Positions 24,379-33,874 of a stretch of DNA of 64,000 bases are shown piece by piece. Source of the DNA: a virus; the IMG/VR virus record IMGVR_UViG_3300008107_000157, positions 1-64,000 of that record. One strand, 5' to 3'. Each line of letters begins with the position of its first letter. Positions within the stretch are counted from its first letter, which is position 1. Below the pieces are notes generated by a model, which was given only the letters and a program-made list of their open reading frames with translations, was not told where the DNA came from and searched no databases. The translations under genes were made by a program, and so were the position numbers.

Positions 24379-25187
24379 AATTTTTTATCTACAAAGATAA
24401 AAAACTTTTTTGAAAATTCCAAATGCCATTTTTCGCCAGGGTGATGATTATCTCTTGCTGCAAAATCGGTTTGATAACAATCCAATGGTTCAAAAAATGT
24501 GCTATAATCAATTGTATTTTTAAGATGCGGTTTTAGTTCTTTAAATATATCGTAATAATATCCGGAAATGGTATGTATAACATTTATATTATATAGTTTT
24601 GCGGTCATTTCAACCAATTTATAAGCTTCCCAAAACTCCATTAAATCCTGATAATCATTTCTTAGTTCAACAAATAATCTATCTTCTTCTTCGTTTTTCC
24701 AAATAACATCTCTTTCATGTGCTAATCTAAACCCCCCTACCTTTTTAAATACTCCATTATCTTTTAAGTAATCTCGTCTACTAAACCCAGGCCACATTAT
24801 TAAAACCAAATCGGGTTTAATTTCGGATGTTACAATTTTATAAAAATTTTTAGCTGTAAAAGAAGTTGATACACCATATGTTCCATAATTAAATAAAGAT
24901 ACTTTTTTATTTATTTTATTTTGTATTTTTTCTGCTATCAATGTAGGCCATATGGCTTCATTTCTAACGCCAACACCCATAGTCCAAGAACACCCTAATG
25001 TTAGAATATTATATTCTGATTTGTTTTTGAATGAATTTGAACGGTATCCATGCTCATTCATTTTATATAAAATAGAACCATCATCTTTTGTATCACTAGC
25101 TATTGTGAGTAGTTCCTTATTTACATAATTTTTGTTTATAAAAACATCATCCGATAGTATTAATTCGTAATCTTTTGTATAACTCAT
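24375..25187 (-). CDS. SGNH-fold hydrolase/acyltransferase-like, paralogue 1
   Basis: The protein has 270 residues. The SGNH blocks are visible: L-T-L-G-C-S-W-T-M-G-V-G-V (block I, Ser at about 69), F-N-Y-G-T-Y-G-V-S (block II) and D-N-H-H-P-G-E-K-W-H near residue 250 (block V, with the Asp and His of the triad). This fold includes carbohydrate esterases and O-acetyltransferase domains; deacetylation or acetylation of the glycan is plausible. No signal peptide is visible, so it acts in the cytoplasm or on virions. It overlaps the SGQxRT gene by four bases. Confidence 0.65.
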   Translation of the reverse strand: MSYTKDYELILSDDVFINKNYVNKELLTIASDTKDDGSILYKMNEHGYRSNSFKNKSEYNILTLGCSWTMGVGVRNEAIWPTLIAEKIQNKINKKVSLFNYGTYGVSTSFTAKNFYKIVTSEIKPDLVLIMWPGFSRRDYLKDNGVFKKVGGFRLAHERDVIWKNEEEDRLFVELRNDYQDLMEFWEAYKLVEMTAKLYNINVIHTISGYYYDIFKELKPHLKNTIDYSTFFEPLDCYQTDFAARDNHHPGEKWHLEFSKKFFIFVDKKL

Positions 25188-25189
25188 TT

Positions 25190-26617
25190 TTAAATAATAT
25201 TATGTGTGATATCATAGAATTCTTTAACTAAATCTTCTCCAAATAATTTATTCTTATGATGATTTATTAATGTTCTATGATTATGAATTAGTATATCTTC
25301 CATTTTCCAATACCAATCGTGTATTTCCTCTTTACTCATTTCACATAATCTTTTAACTTCTAAAAATATAGCTTCTAATCTTTCATTAACATTTTCTATA
25401 TTATCATAGCTTTCATCGATAAACCCTTCAAATGTTTTAAATCCTAAATTTCTCAATAATTGTAATCCTCCTGGGAATGCAACAAAGAAAAATGGTTGGA
25501 AATTTATAATTGGTTTAAATATTTTTTCCGTTAATGATTTGTGGTCGCCATGTACAAATGTTTCAAAACATATTTCAAAATAAGAATTTATATGTGGTTG
25601 AAAGTGAGAATCAGTCCACGCATTAATTTGTCCATATGATATATCTCTTTCACTTTGTAAAACATGCGGAGCCGTTTCATGTAACCTTTTAATATTTCCC
25701 AAATGTTGATTTTTTAAGTCATAATTTTGAATTACGTGCTGAACCGAATCCATAAAATTTTGGTTAACATTTGGTGTAAGGAATGAAAAATCTCCCATTT
25801 CCAATAAATTAGCACTTGCCATTTTATACAAAAATGCGATTCTATGCTGTCTACCATTTCTAATTTTCATTAAAAAATGGTTTTTTCTTATTGTATTTTT
25901 TGTATTTAAAAAATCAGCTTCGGTCATACAAACTCCTGTATTTCTTTCTAATTCACTATTATAATACCAAGAGCTATGGTCTAAACAGAATGGTAAATTT
26001 CTAACTGAATACATTCTTTCATTTTCTGGATAATAGTTCTCATAACAAGTTCTTGCATTAAAACTATTTACACATAAAATTATAGATTCTTTTGGAATAC
26101 CACTATTTTTTAATCCTTCGTGAAATGCATCATGTAAGTATTTATCAATATATGGCTCCATTGAATAATCTATGAATATAATTCCATCTTTTCGTAAAAT
26201 ATGTTCCATAGCTTGTGCCGAAATATATTTCCAAAAGAATTCCCCATTCATTCTACTACCAATTGTTTGATTTACGCCAATAAAATCACTTAATACAGGA
26301 TTAGGTTTTATTGGATATATAAATCTATCTTGTCCATTATTATTGTTATATAATGGTTTTTGTATAAAATCTAATATAGGTTGATAAACTTGTGCTTGAT
26401 AAAAATACCCAGTACCGGAATTAGGCATACCATTAAATTTATCCCCAAACAATTCTTGTAAACCAATTTGCTGTTCAAACACAGTTGCATTTTGTGCTTT
26501 ATTTGTGTGCATTGAAGCTAAATAATTTACAATACCAATTTCAGGCATAGTTGCATTTGGTAAAATGAAACTTGGAAAAAAGTAATCAAAAACGAAGTTT
26601 AATTTATATTTGTTCAT
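25190..26617 (-). CDS. Putative glycosyltransferase (fucosyltransferase/exostosin-like C-terminus)
   Basis: The product has 475 residues starting at MNKYKLNFVF; I chose the ATG at 26617, which follows the upstream TAA by one base. The N-terminal half shows no motif I know. The C-terminal block E-K-I-F-K-P-I-I-N-F-Q-P-F-F-F-V-A-F-P-G-G-L followed by L-G-F-K-T-F and D-E-S-Y-D matches the donor-binding end of fucosyltransferase and exostosin-type GT-B enzymes seen in phages. It lies between two SGNH genes. Confidence 0.6.
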   Translation of the reverse strand: MNKYKLNFVFDYFFPSFILPNATMPEIGIVNYLASMHTNKAQNATVFEQQIGLQELFGDKFNGMPNSGTGYFYQAQVYQPILDFIQKPLYNNNNGQDRFIYPIKPNPVLSDFIGVNQTIGSRMNGEFFWKYISAQAMEHILRKDGIIFIDYSMEPYIDKYLHDAFHEGLKNSGIPKESIILCVNSFNARTCYENYYPENERMYSVRNLPFCLDHSSWYYNSELERNTGVCMTEADFLNTKNTIRKNHFLMKIRNGRQHRIAFLYKMASANLLEMGDFSFLTPNVNQNFMDSVQHVIQNYDLKNQHLGNIKRLHETAPHVLQSERDISYGQINAWTDSHFQPHINSYFEICFETFVHGDHKSLTEKIFKPIINFQPFFFVAFPGGLQLLRNLGFKTFEGFIDESYDNIENVNERLEAIFLEVKRLCEMSKEEIHDWYWKMEDILIHNHRTLINHHKNKLFGEDLVKEFYDITHNII

Positions 26618-26618
26618 A

Positions 26619-27413
26619 TTAAAATAAGGGAGCACCGAATGCTTTGTTTTTTTGTTGATTAAAATTCAGTTGATATGATTGTTGTTGATTGTGCCAAGAT
26701 GAAGTATCCTTTAACGATTCTAACAATTCAAATGTATTTTTAGATTTTTCTGTATCGAATTGTGGAAATTTATCTTTCATAAATTCGTAATGCATCTTTT
26801 GAGTAGGATGTGCATCTCTGAAATCTTCTTTTTTATATAACTCATAATCATTTGGATACTCATATCGTTTTCCCTTCCACTTATCTAATGATTCAGAATC
26901 GGCTAATGAATTGTAAATATTGTTTACAAATTTATTTGATAAAGCGTTTGTTAATGTATCATCAAACGGAGATTCTTCAAAATAAATACTATCCATAGCC
27001 ATTAGCAATTTATTTTCTAAAGCTTTATATCTCAATAATTGTTTGATTGTGTTTATTGCTATCCAAGAATTATAAATTCCCCAATCTTCGGACCACATTT
27101 GATTTCTAAATTGTTCTGGGTATGTTTCATTTTTATAAACGCTTCCTTGTAATTTCCAACCAACTTTATCGTAGTATGAAAATCTATTGAAATTAGTAAA
27201 CATAACAACTATGTAATCCGTTTCATAATCAAATTTATATTTAACATCTGCTTCTATAAATTTACTCATTATATATGTGTTGCATGCTCCACCTCTTCCA
27301 AAGTTGTAGTATTCTTCAAAGTTTGAACCAATATAATCTGCCCAAGTTCCAGCTATATGACATGTGTAACTACACCCAAATGCAAAAAATCTTTTTTTAT
27401 TTACTCCATCCAT
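26619..27413 (-). CDS. SGNH-fold hydrolase-like, paralogue 2
   Basis: The 264-residue protein has F-A-F-G-C-S-Y-T-C-H (block I, with Ser in place of GDS), N-F-G-R-G-G-A-C-N (block II) and D-A-H-P-T-Q-K-M-H (block V) around residue 200. The last 40 residues are rich in Q and N and probably flexible. It overlaps the next SGNH gene by 17 bases. Role as for paralogue 1: probably sugar O-acyl chemistry. Confidence 0.62.
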   Translation of the reverse strand: MDGVNKKRFFAFGCSYTCHIAGTWADYIGSNFEEYYNFGRGGACNTYIMSKFIEADVKYKFDYETDYIVVMFTNFNRFSYYDKVGWKLQGSVYKNETYPEQFRNQMWSEDWGIYNSWIAINTIKQLLRYKALENKLLMAMDSIYFEESPFDDTLTNALSNKFVNNIYNSLADSESLDKWKGKRYEYPNDYELYKKEDFRDAHPTQKMHYEFMKDKFPQFDTEKSKNTFELLESLKDTSSWHNQQQSYQLNFNQQKNKAFGAPLF

Positions 27414-28197
27414 TGCTTTGTAATTTTTTTATTATCGTTTCAAAAACCTCTTTATGGCCTTCGGCTGATGTATGTAGTGTATTCAAATCATCGGGATACT
27501 TCTTTGATAATATCCCCCAATCTACGTTAACTAAACTTTCATCTGGTATATAATTTTTAAAATCCGCATCATAAGTTAATACCAATGATTTTATATTTCT
27601 ATTTTCTAATAAATTATATGCCATAGTAATTACGCCTATATCATAATAACGTTGTATTCTATCATCAAAAACTTCTGCATAATAATTTCTAAGTAAACGC
27701 ATTCTATCAGGCCTTTCGTTTTTGAATTTAGCAAAGTAATCTCCAGCTCCACGCTTTCCATCTAAAACATTATCCACATAATCTACTACACCATAATAAT
27801 TTTCAGTAAACATTTCGCCTGTATATCTTTCATCATATTTCATTGGGTTTTCTAAAATATACTGATAAGTATCTCTCCCATATGGCGGATATTGATGGTA
27901 ATTAACACCTGTTAATTTCAAATCTCCATCGGATGCATCCGCATCTTCTGGAAACCATTCTACTCTATTATATGAGGTTGGTGCAATACATACAAAATCT
28001 ATATCCGATGGATTTATATTTTCTACAACATATTTTACTTGTAAAAAAATAGATAGATTTGTGGATGAGCCTTTTGCATAGTTTAAAATATTTCTATCAA
28101 ACTTATTTGCTAGCCTAGAACCATATGGTTCATTGTGTAAATCGTGGCACCCTATTCCAATACTAAATGAATCACCACAAATAACTATATTTTTCAT
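27397..28197 (-). CDS. SGNH-fold hydrolase-like, paralogue 3
   Basis: The 266-residue protein starts MKNIVICGDSFSIGIG, the classic GDS(L) block I at the very N-terminus. N-Y-A-K-G-S-S-T-N is block II. L-H-T-S-A-E-G-H near residue 245 may supply the triad His in a less usual form, lacking the D-x-x-H-P pattern. The ATG follows the upstream TAA by one base (TAATATG). The five SGNH paralogues here differ strongly from each other, so they may act at different positions. Confidence 0.65.
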   Translation of the reverse strand: MKNIVICGDSFSIGIGCHDLHNEPYGSRLANKFDRNILNYAKGSSTNLSIFLQVKYVVENINPSDIDFVCIAPTSYNRVEWFPEDADASDGDLKLTGVNYHQYPPYGRDTYQYILENPMKYDERYTGEMFTENYYGVVDYVDNVLDGKRGAGDYFAKFKNERPDRMRLLRNYYAEVFDDRIQRYYDIGVITMAYNLLENRNIKSLVLTYDADFKNYIPDESLVNVDWGILSKKYPDDLNTLHTSAEGHKEVFETIIKKLQSNGWSK

Positions 28198-28198
28198 A

Positions 28199-28972
28199 TT
28201 AACGATTTATTCTTTTTCTTAAATAAGTATCTATACGTTTTAATTCTTCTTCAGAAAAAACATTTAATTCTTTATAATAATGTAGAGTTGTAAATGTATC
28301 TAAACTTCCGGACCAGTGCCATCCAAATGCGTTTGAATTGTATTTAAAAAATGATGAAAAATTAAAAGAATCACATATTTCATCATTTTCATTTAATGGA
28401 TTAAATGGTTCGTTTAATAATAAATTTTTATTTTCTATAAATTCACACCAATCATATCTTATTCTACTATCTTCGCCGGGTATCTTTTTAGCATTATGTT
28501 TATAAAACATAGAGTAATACGAATCTTCATTTGTATATAAAGAATTTACATTACCAAATCCATTTATACACTCCATTAATTCATTGGTTGATAGATTTCG
28601 CATCATATTGGTTTTTCTTAAAGAAAATCCACCATTTTGTAAACGATGTCCACCGCCAATGAAATCATATTTTAGCCAATTCGGATTCCAACTTAATGGG
28701 TTTATTATAAATCCATCCCATTGGAAAGTTAAATAATATTCGGTATTTACTAACCAAGGTAATTCTCTTACAAAAAAGTTTTCGAATTCGCCGGTTTTTA
28801 AACTTCGATTGAATCCATTTAACGGAGAAAATTCTAATATTTCTCCAAAATTAATATATTGCTTTGAATAATCTAATGCTTTCTTTACTATTATGTTTCG
28901 TATGTTAGATTCTGATGGATTATCTCTATAATCATCTACTATAACAACAGATACATTTGTTAAATCTAACAT
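28199..28972 (-). CDS. DUF5672-type putative glycosyltransferase
   Basis: The protein has 257 residues. The core pattern Y-Y-L-T-F-Q-W-D-G-F-I-I-N-P, then L-K-Y-D-F-I-G-G-G-H and N-G-G-F-S-L-R-K fits the DUF5672 family, often found in capsule and LPS loci next to glycosyltransferases. The Q-x-D-G element probably takes the place of a DxD site. It lies inside the SGNH/SGQxRT block with gaps of one to two bases. Substrate unknown. Confidence 0.72.
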   Translation of the reverse strand: MLDLTNVSVVIVDDYRDNPSESNIRNIIVKKALDYSKQYINFGEILEFSPLNGFNRSLKTGEFENFFVRELPWLVNTEYYLTFQWDGFIINPLSWNPNWLKYDFIGGGHRLQNGGFSLRKTNMMRNLSTNELMECINGFGNVNSLYTNEDSYYSMFYKHNAKKIPGEDSRIRYDWCEFIENKNLLLNEPFNPLNENDEICDSFNFSSFFKYNSNAFGWHWSGSLDTFTTLHYYKELNVFSEEELKRIDTYLRKRINR

Positions 28973-28974
28973 TA

Positions 28975-29856
28975 TTAAAGTAATTTGTATTGATTTATAT
29001 ATCTAACCAATTCTTCAGCCCAAATAGTATGTGATTCAGGAGATGGGTGCCATCCATAATATACGGGGGTTGGATTTTTCTTTTCCATAAAACTTTTAAA
29101 TGTATTGTTTGGTTGGTCTTTTTTATAGAAACGAATTCTATCTACTGTATCCCACATTGGAACGTAATCATATTGATAAACGTGTCTACCTTTATGATTG
29201 GATATACTATATGGAGTACCATGTAAGTTTAATTTTTGTAACTCGTCTCTAACGTTTAAATCTTCCCAATCCATTGGATTTTTTCCTGGTGTTTGATAAA
29301 ACGCATTAAACATCATCCATTTAATATTATGAGCTTTAAAAAAGTTTTGAAGTTGTAAAACGTTCATAACATATCTTGGTAAATATTCTTCCGCATTCCA
29401 AAGATATTGTACATATAACTTCCAAAATTCTTCTTGCTGTGGTTTATCGAAGTGCTGAACTTGTGGCCATAATCTAAATCTCATTGAGAAGTTTTCAATA
29501 TCATCCTTATACCAAAAGAAATTTCTTTCAGGAGATGACCATCCAACTATTACAAATAAATCATCTGTTGGTAATTCTTTATCAATGTAATTTGATGTTA
29601 TATATGCCATTGTTCTATGTGCAATAGTTCCATTATCATCGGCAGGCCAAGCTAAGTTTGTAACTTCTGCATTCATCATTTCTGATAATCGTGTTGGAAA
29701 TATTTTTGGAATTCTATAATTATCATTCTCTTCCATCCAATCATATTTACCAGGATGAACTTCACCATCGAATCTCATACTGATTTGTGGGTCTGCTATT
29801 TCAGAACCAAATACCCAACTATCTCCATTGGTAATTATTTTTAATTTTTTATTCAT
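28975..29856 (-). CDS. SGNH-fold hydrolase-like, paralogue 4
   Basis: The protein has 293 residues. N-G-D-S-W-V-F-G at 10-17 is block I and N-L-A-W-P-A-D-D-N block II. Block V is seen as G-W-H-P-S-P-E-S-H near residue 270, with His but no preceding Asp. The middle is rich in Trp and Tyr (aromatic residues every few positions from about 90 to 170), as in proteins that bind sugar rings. It overlaps the next gene upstream by eight bases. Confidence 0.62.
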   Translation of the reverse strand: MNKKLKIITNGDSWVFGSEIADPQISMRFDGEVHPGKYDWMEENDNYRIPKIFPTRLSEMMNAEVTNLAWPADDNGTIAHRTMAYITSNYIDKELPTDDLFVIVGWSSPERNFFWYKDDIENFSMRFRLWPQVQHFDKPQQEEFWKLYVQYLWNAEEYLPRYVMNVLQLQNFFKAHNIKWMMFNAFYQTPGKNPMDWEDLNVRDELQKLNLHGTPYSISNHKGRHVYQYDYVPMWDTVDRIRFYKKDQPNNTFKSFMEKKNPTPVYYGWHPSPESHTIWAEELVRYINQYKLL

Positions 29857-30481
29857 ATTCTTTTATTTTTTGTACTATTTCTTCAGCAAATGCTTTATGT
29901 CCTTTAAAAGACCAATGTCCATCATTTATTTGTGCATCGATATCACTAATTCTTTCAAATTTTATATGATACCCATCTTCTAAATCCCAAAATAAACACA
30001 CTTTAACTTTTTTATGAACATCTAATATTTTTTTAAAAAAATGCATTCGTTCTAGCCACCTTTCATTGTGTAAATCGGTATCAATTAGTGATAAGGTATG
30101 TAAAAAAGATAATATATCATTTTTAGAATATCCTTTTTCTTTTAAAAACACTTCCGATGTTGGAGTTATGGTTTCCCATTGATATCCACTATCATCATCA
30201 TTTTTAGAACATATATCAAATCTATGCGAAAATGTTTTTTGTATTATGACAACATCTCCTTCACCTATTAAGTCGAAATTTTGCATAATACTGTCAATTA
30301 TATAATCATTTCCAACGCCACCCATTCCTAAATTAAATAATTTTAAATTTAATTTTTTAGCTATGATTTCCGGCCATATTAAATCATCTTCGGACTTTTT
30401 ATATTTTAAAGAATATGGGTCATTTGGTAAACAACCATTTCCATGCGTAAACGAACATCCAAATACAAATAAATTATTCAT
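29849..30481 (-). CDS. SGNH-fold hydrolase-like, paralogue 5 (shortest)
   Basis: The 210-residue protein starts MNNLFVFGCSFTHGNG (block I), followed by N-L-G-M-G-G-V-G-N-D (block II) and D-G-H-W-S-F-K-G-H (block V) near 190. All blocks are present in a minimal fold, making it the cleanest of the five paralogues. It lies two bases after the stop of an SGQxRT gene. Acyl transfer to or from the cassette glycan is inferred. Confidence 0.65.
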   Translation of the reverse strand: MNNLFVFGCSFTHGNGCLPNDPYSLKYKKSEDDLIWPEIIAKKLNLKLFNLGMGGVGNDYIIDSIMQNFDLIGEGDVVIIQKTFSHRFDICSKNDDDSGYQWETITPTSEVFLKEKGYSKNDILSFLHTLSLIDTDLHNERWLERMHFFKKILDVHKKVKVCLFWDLEDGYHIKFERISDIDAQINDGHWSFKGHKAFAEEIVQKIKEYE

Positions 30482-30483
30482 AA

Positions 30484-31380
30484 TTAATGTATATCAGCTT
30501 TTGATTTTTCAAAATAACCATTTTCATACCAATCTTTTGATACGTTGAATACTTCTTGCCAATCATTAATGCTATGCAATCCCCTATCTTCTGCTTCTTT
30601 TCTAACTACATAGTATGGATTAGCATGTTCTCCATATGGATGAATATTCCAATTAGTCATATATTTGTATAAAAGTGTACCCGGTCCATAGTAGAATTCG
30701 GGAAATTCAACGAACTCCCCTGTAACTTTTTGTAGTCTACCTTTTTCCATTATTTTTTTATACCATCTGTAAATTTGTGCTATTATATCCATAGTGGATG
30801 AGTCTGCATAAAAGAATACATCATCAAAGCAAACCTGATTGAATTCGTTTGGAAATCTTGTAGGAGTTGCCGATGAGGCATATGCCGTAAATGGTTTTAT
30901 CGGATGTACATAGAATTTATTTATGGGTAACCCAAATTTATTAACACCTTCTTGTAGAAAGTTTATATCAAATCGGGTTTTAATAACCATATCATATGTG
31001 ATATCTTTCATTAACTCATATCTTCGTTTAAGTTCTACGCTTTTCATAAAGCTATAAAACATGCCATCCCAAGCTTCAATAAATCCTTCCGAATTAAATG
31101 GTTCATACTCCATCAACTTTGGTTTAAAAGCAAATTTTATTTCATCAGCTTCATTTGGATTATCTATTACATAATCAGTATTTTCCCATCTCGGTTGTGT
31201 TTTATCTCTGTAACTATTTGTATCCCAAGTGTGAATAAAGAAGTCAACATTTACTTTACAATTTTTATGTGTATTAATTTTTACATCAAAATAGTTAAGA
31301 ATGTTTTCCTTAGCCGTTCTCCAAGTACGTGATTGTCCGCTTAAACAAACTGCTATATTATATGTTGTTAACTTTTTCAT
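30484..31380 (-). CDS. SGQxRT-family putative glycosyltransferase, paralogue 3
   Basis: The protein has 298 residues. I-A-V-C-L-S-G-Q-S-R-T at the N-terminus, V-D-F-F-I-H-T-W-D near 45 and M-V-I-K-T-R-F-D-I-N-F near 140 are the family blocks. Here the third block is R-F-D rather than R-P-D, a variation shared in style with paralogue 4 (R-N-D). The ATG follows the upstream TAA by one base. Confidence 0.6.
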   Translation of the reverse strand: MKKLTTYNIAVCLSGQSRTWRTAKENILNYFDVKINTHKNCKVNVDFFIHTWDTNSYRDKTQPRWENTDYVIDNPNEADEIKFAFKPKLMEYEPFNSEGFIEAWDGMFYSFMKSVELKRRYELMKDITYDMVIKTRFDINFLQEGVNKFGLPINKFYVHPIKPFTAYASSATPTRFPNEFNQVCFDDVFFYADSSTMDIIAQIYRWYKKIMEKGRLQKVTGEFVEFPEFYYGPGTLLYKYMTNWNIHPYGEHANPYYVVRKEAEDRGLHSINDWQEVFNVSKDWYENGYFEKSKADIH

Positions 31381-31381
31381 A

Positions 31382-32185
31382 TTATCTTATTATATCTGGG
31401 TCAATTTTTAATCTTACGTTTTTAATATCAAATATTCGTATTAAGTATGCTAATATCGATTCAACTTTAACATCCGGTGGAAATATATCAGGCGATATTT
31501 GTGGTAAATAATTGTATGCGTTTGCTATAATATCATATGTAAAACTATCTGCGTAGAAAAATATATCACCAACCGCATCATGTGGAAAGTATTCTGTATT
31601 AAAACTATGAACCGAATATAATGTTTTTTCTTTTGGCATTTCAAAATCGTTAACAAATATCATACGATTTAAATAATCAAAACTTAAATCATTTCTCATT
31701 CTTACCACCATATCATATTCAAATCCATAAGCTAATTCCCAATTTCGTTTCATTTCAGCTGCTCTCATAATTCCATATAGTTGAGAACCGGCCCAACTTA
31801 TTGGTGACCACTTTGTGTAATCTCCCAATCTCCATTGAGTTCTGGCATCTAATTCTTCTTTACGACTTGTACTTTTGAATATGTTTTCAATGATGTGTTG
31901 TTTTGGTTTTATAGTTTCCAAAAATTCATCTATTTCTTCCTTTGTAACACCTTCCGCTGGAGGTTGTTCAAAGCCTGAATGGTATTTACCAGCATCCCAT
32001 TGTTGTTTTGTCCAAACCGCAAATGGTGTACTATTAAAATCCCATGTATGTACAAAGTAATCAACTTCTAATTCTTCACCATCTAATATAGGTGATTTTT
32101 GAAGTTCATCAAAGAATAATCCCCAACTTTTGTAGGAATCTTTCCAAGTTCTTAATTGTCCACTTAAACAAACAGCTAATTTCAT
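31382..32185 (-). CDS. SGQxRT-family putative glycosyltransferase, paralogue 4
   Basis: The 267-residue protein starts MKLAVCLSGQLRTW and carries D-Y-F-V-H-T-W-D near 50 and M-V-V-R-M-R-N-D-L-S-F near 160. It keeps the overall length of the family. The gap to paralogue 5 is three bases and to paralogue 3 one base, so three paralogues lie head to tail. This suggests tandem duplication followed by divergence. Confidence 0.6.
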   Translation of the reverse strand: MKLAVCLSGQLRTWKDSYKSWGLFFDELQKSPILDGEELEVDYFVHTWDFNSTPFAVWTKQQWDAGKYHSGFEQPPAEGVTKEEIDEFLETIKPKQHIIENIFKSTSRKEELDARTQWRLGDYTKWSPISWAGSQLYGIMRAAEMKRNWELAYGFEYDMVVRMRNDLSFDYLNRMIFVNDFEMPKEKTLYSVHSFNTEYFPHDAVGDIFFYADSFTYDIIANAYNYLPQISPDIFPPDVKVESILAYLIRIFDIKNVRLKIDPDIIR

Positions 32186-32188
32186 TTT

Positions 32189-33121
32189 TTATTGTTTTTC
32201 TACTAATTCATCAATGTAATTATCTACATCATCATTAATAATATATCTATCTTTTAATAAATTTATATAATGTCCCTCCGGAGTTATCGGATTTTTTTGA
32301 GGATTCCCATAGTAGTAGTCTTCGCATCCAATACATCTATGATACCCATCAATGGTACTATCATTATATTCCAAACATTCTGGTCTTAACACTATATAGC
32401 CCGATTCGCCACCTAAATCTCTCCTTTTAAATTGCAATAGTTTTAAATTGTGTAATATAGAATGTCTTATAAATCCATAAAATGGTTTAGTCCTATCTCC
32501 AATACCCCAATCCAACCATTTTAAATAGTATTCAGATGCAATATTCATACTTTCTGAATTTGATAAAAAATAAACATCGTCTATCGTATGAGTATCAATA
32601 GAATAATCTCTTATCAAATTTTCTATATAAAATTCACCCGAATCTAATTCATTTTTATACATTTCTATATCTTGACTTAATCGTCTATTTGGATGAAGTA
32701 ATATATCTGGTCTTAATTTTATAACATAATCATATTTAAATCCATTATCAATTTCATATTCATTTTTTAACTGAATACTTTTGTAAAAAGAATACCATAG
32801 AGGTTGAACTATATCAAATATATTTACAGTTGTATATAGTAAAGGTTCATATTTTACTAACTCTTTATAAGCAATTTGATAATCATCTACTATTATTTTT
32901 TTAGGGTTGTATTTATTTTTAATTTCATTGATATCATTCGATGTTAACTTTGTTTCTTTTGAAAATACATTGGATAAATTATAGCACTTTTGTTTATTTA
33001 TATCCCAAGTGTGAATAAAGAAATCGCAATATGGATACAATATACCAAAAAATTGTTTTAAGTTTTCATAACAATAGTTTCCGGTTCTCCATTGACCACT
33101 AAAACAAACTGCTATTCTCAT
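32189..33121 (-). CDS. SGQxRT-family putative glycosyltransferase, paralogue 5
   Basis: The protein has 310 residues. I-A-V-C-F-S-G-Q-W-R-T, D-F-F-I-H-T-W-D and Y-V-I-K-L-R-P-D-I-L-L mark the family. It is the longest copy, with a C-terminal tail containing C-I-G-C-E-D-Y-Y-Y-G. It lies downstream of a lectin-like gene with a three-base gap. The function is inferred as for the other copies. Confidence 0.6.
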   Translation of the reverse strand: MRIAVCFSGQWRTGNYCYENLKQFFGILYPYCDFFIHTWDINKQKCYNLSNVFSKETKLTSNDINEIKNKYNPKKIIVDDYQIAYKELVKYEPLLYTTVNIFDIVQPLWYSFYKSIQLKNEYEIDNGFKYDYVIKLRPDILLHPNRRLSQDIEMYKNELDSGEFYIENLIRDYSIDTHTIDDVYFLSNSESMNIASEYYLKWLDWGIGDRTKPFYGFIRHSILHNLKLLQFKRRDLGGESGYIVLRPECLEYNDSTIDGYHRCIGCEDYYYGNPQKNPITPEGHYINLLKDRYIINDDVDNYIDELVEKQ

Positions 33122-33124
33122 ATA

Positions 33125-33874
33125 TTAATAATATACGTTTCCATCAATATAGATTTGTGGATAGTTTCCATTAAATGCATAATTCCAAAGTTTGTATCTA
33201 TTTGATATTTCAAAATTACAAAAGAAAGCAAAGTATTTGGTTAATTCCCAATTTGGATTGAATATTTTATAATTTCCAAATGCTCTTCTACTATACTTAG
33301 CTTCATAATTTTTTAAAATATCTTGAACATCCAACGTTAATAATTTTTTCTTAATTGCAAAGACAATATCATATTCAAAATCGCCTATACCTCTAGTGTT
33401 TTCATCACCAAACATACTACCACATCCTATCCAATACGGAGCATCTACATAGGAAAGTTTATTAAGACCTGAATACACTATACTACCAACGATGTTATTG
33501 TTAAGATAGCAAGATATTTTTGCTTTCGCATCATCGTTTGTCATATATACATCTATAAAATCATCTAAATCTGAATCTTTTAGTTCTATTTGAACTTGCT
33601 TAACCGATTTACTTCCATCTTCTTCATTTTCAAACCAATATGTGTATTGTAAAAATACTTTATCTAACTGATTTTTAAATATAGATATGCCTGAATGCAT
33701 TCCACTTCTGGAAATAATAAACGATTCGTTTTCTGTTAAAGTTTCTTTATCAATTTTTACTCTAGCAAATAAAGTAAAATCGTTTTCCATAGAATCACCT
33801 ATATTAGATTCTTTAAATGATACATTTGATGGGAGTACCAAATATAAATTTTCTGCGTTTATTTTTAAACTCAT
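33125..33874 (-). CDS. Stand-alone LamG/concanavalin A-like protein
   Basis: The product has 249 residues from MSLKINAENL. I chose the ATG at 33874, which overlaps the TGA of the radical SAM gene upstream (ATGA). The pattern D-F-T-L-F-A-R-V-K, later I-S-C-Y-L-N-N-N-I-V-G and I-G-C-G-S-M-F-G resembles the beta-sandwich LamG modules fused to the GT7 genes further upstream. There is no enzyme motif. It could be a free glycan-binding module of the same system, or the remnant of a larger fusion. Confidence 0.55.
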   Translation of the reverse strand: MSLKINAENLYLVLPSNVSFKESNIGDSMENDFTLFARVKIDKETLTENESFIISRSGMHSGISIFKNQLDKVFLQYTYWFENEEDGSKSVKQVQIELKDSDLDDFIDVYMTNDDAKAKISCYLNNNIVGSIVYSGLNKLSYVDAPYWIGCGSMFGDENTRGIGDFEYDIVFAIKKKLLTLDVQDILKNYEAKYSRRAFGNYKIFNPNWELTKYFAFFCNFEISNRYKLWNYAFNGNYPQIYIDGNVYY

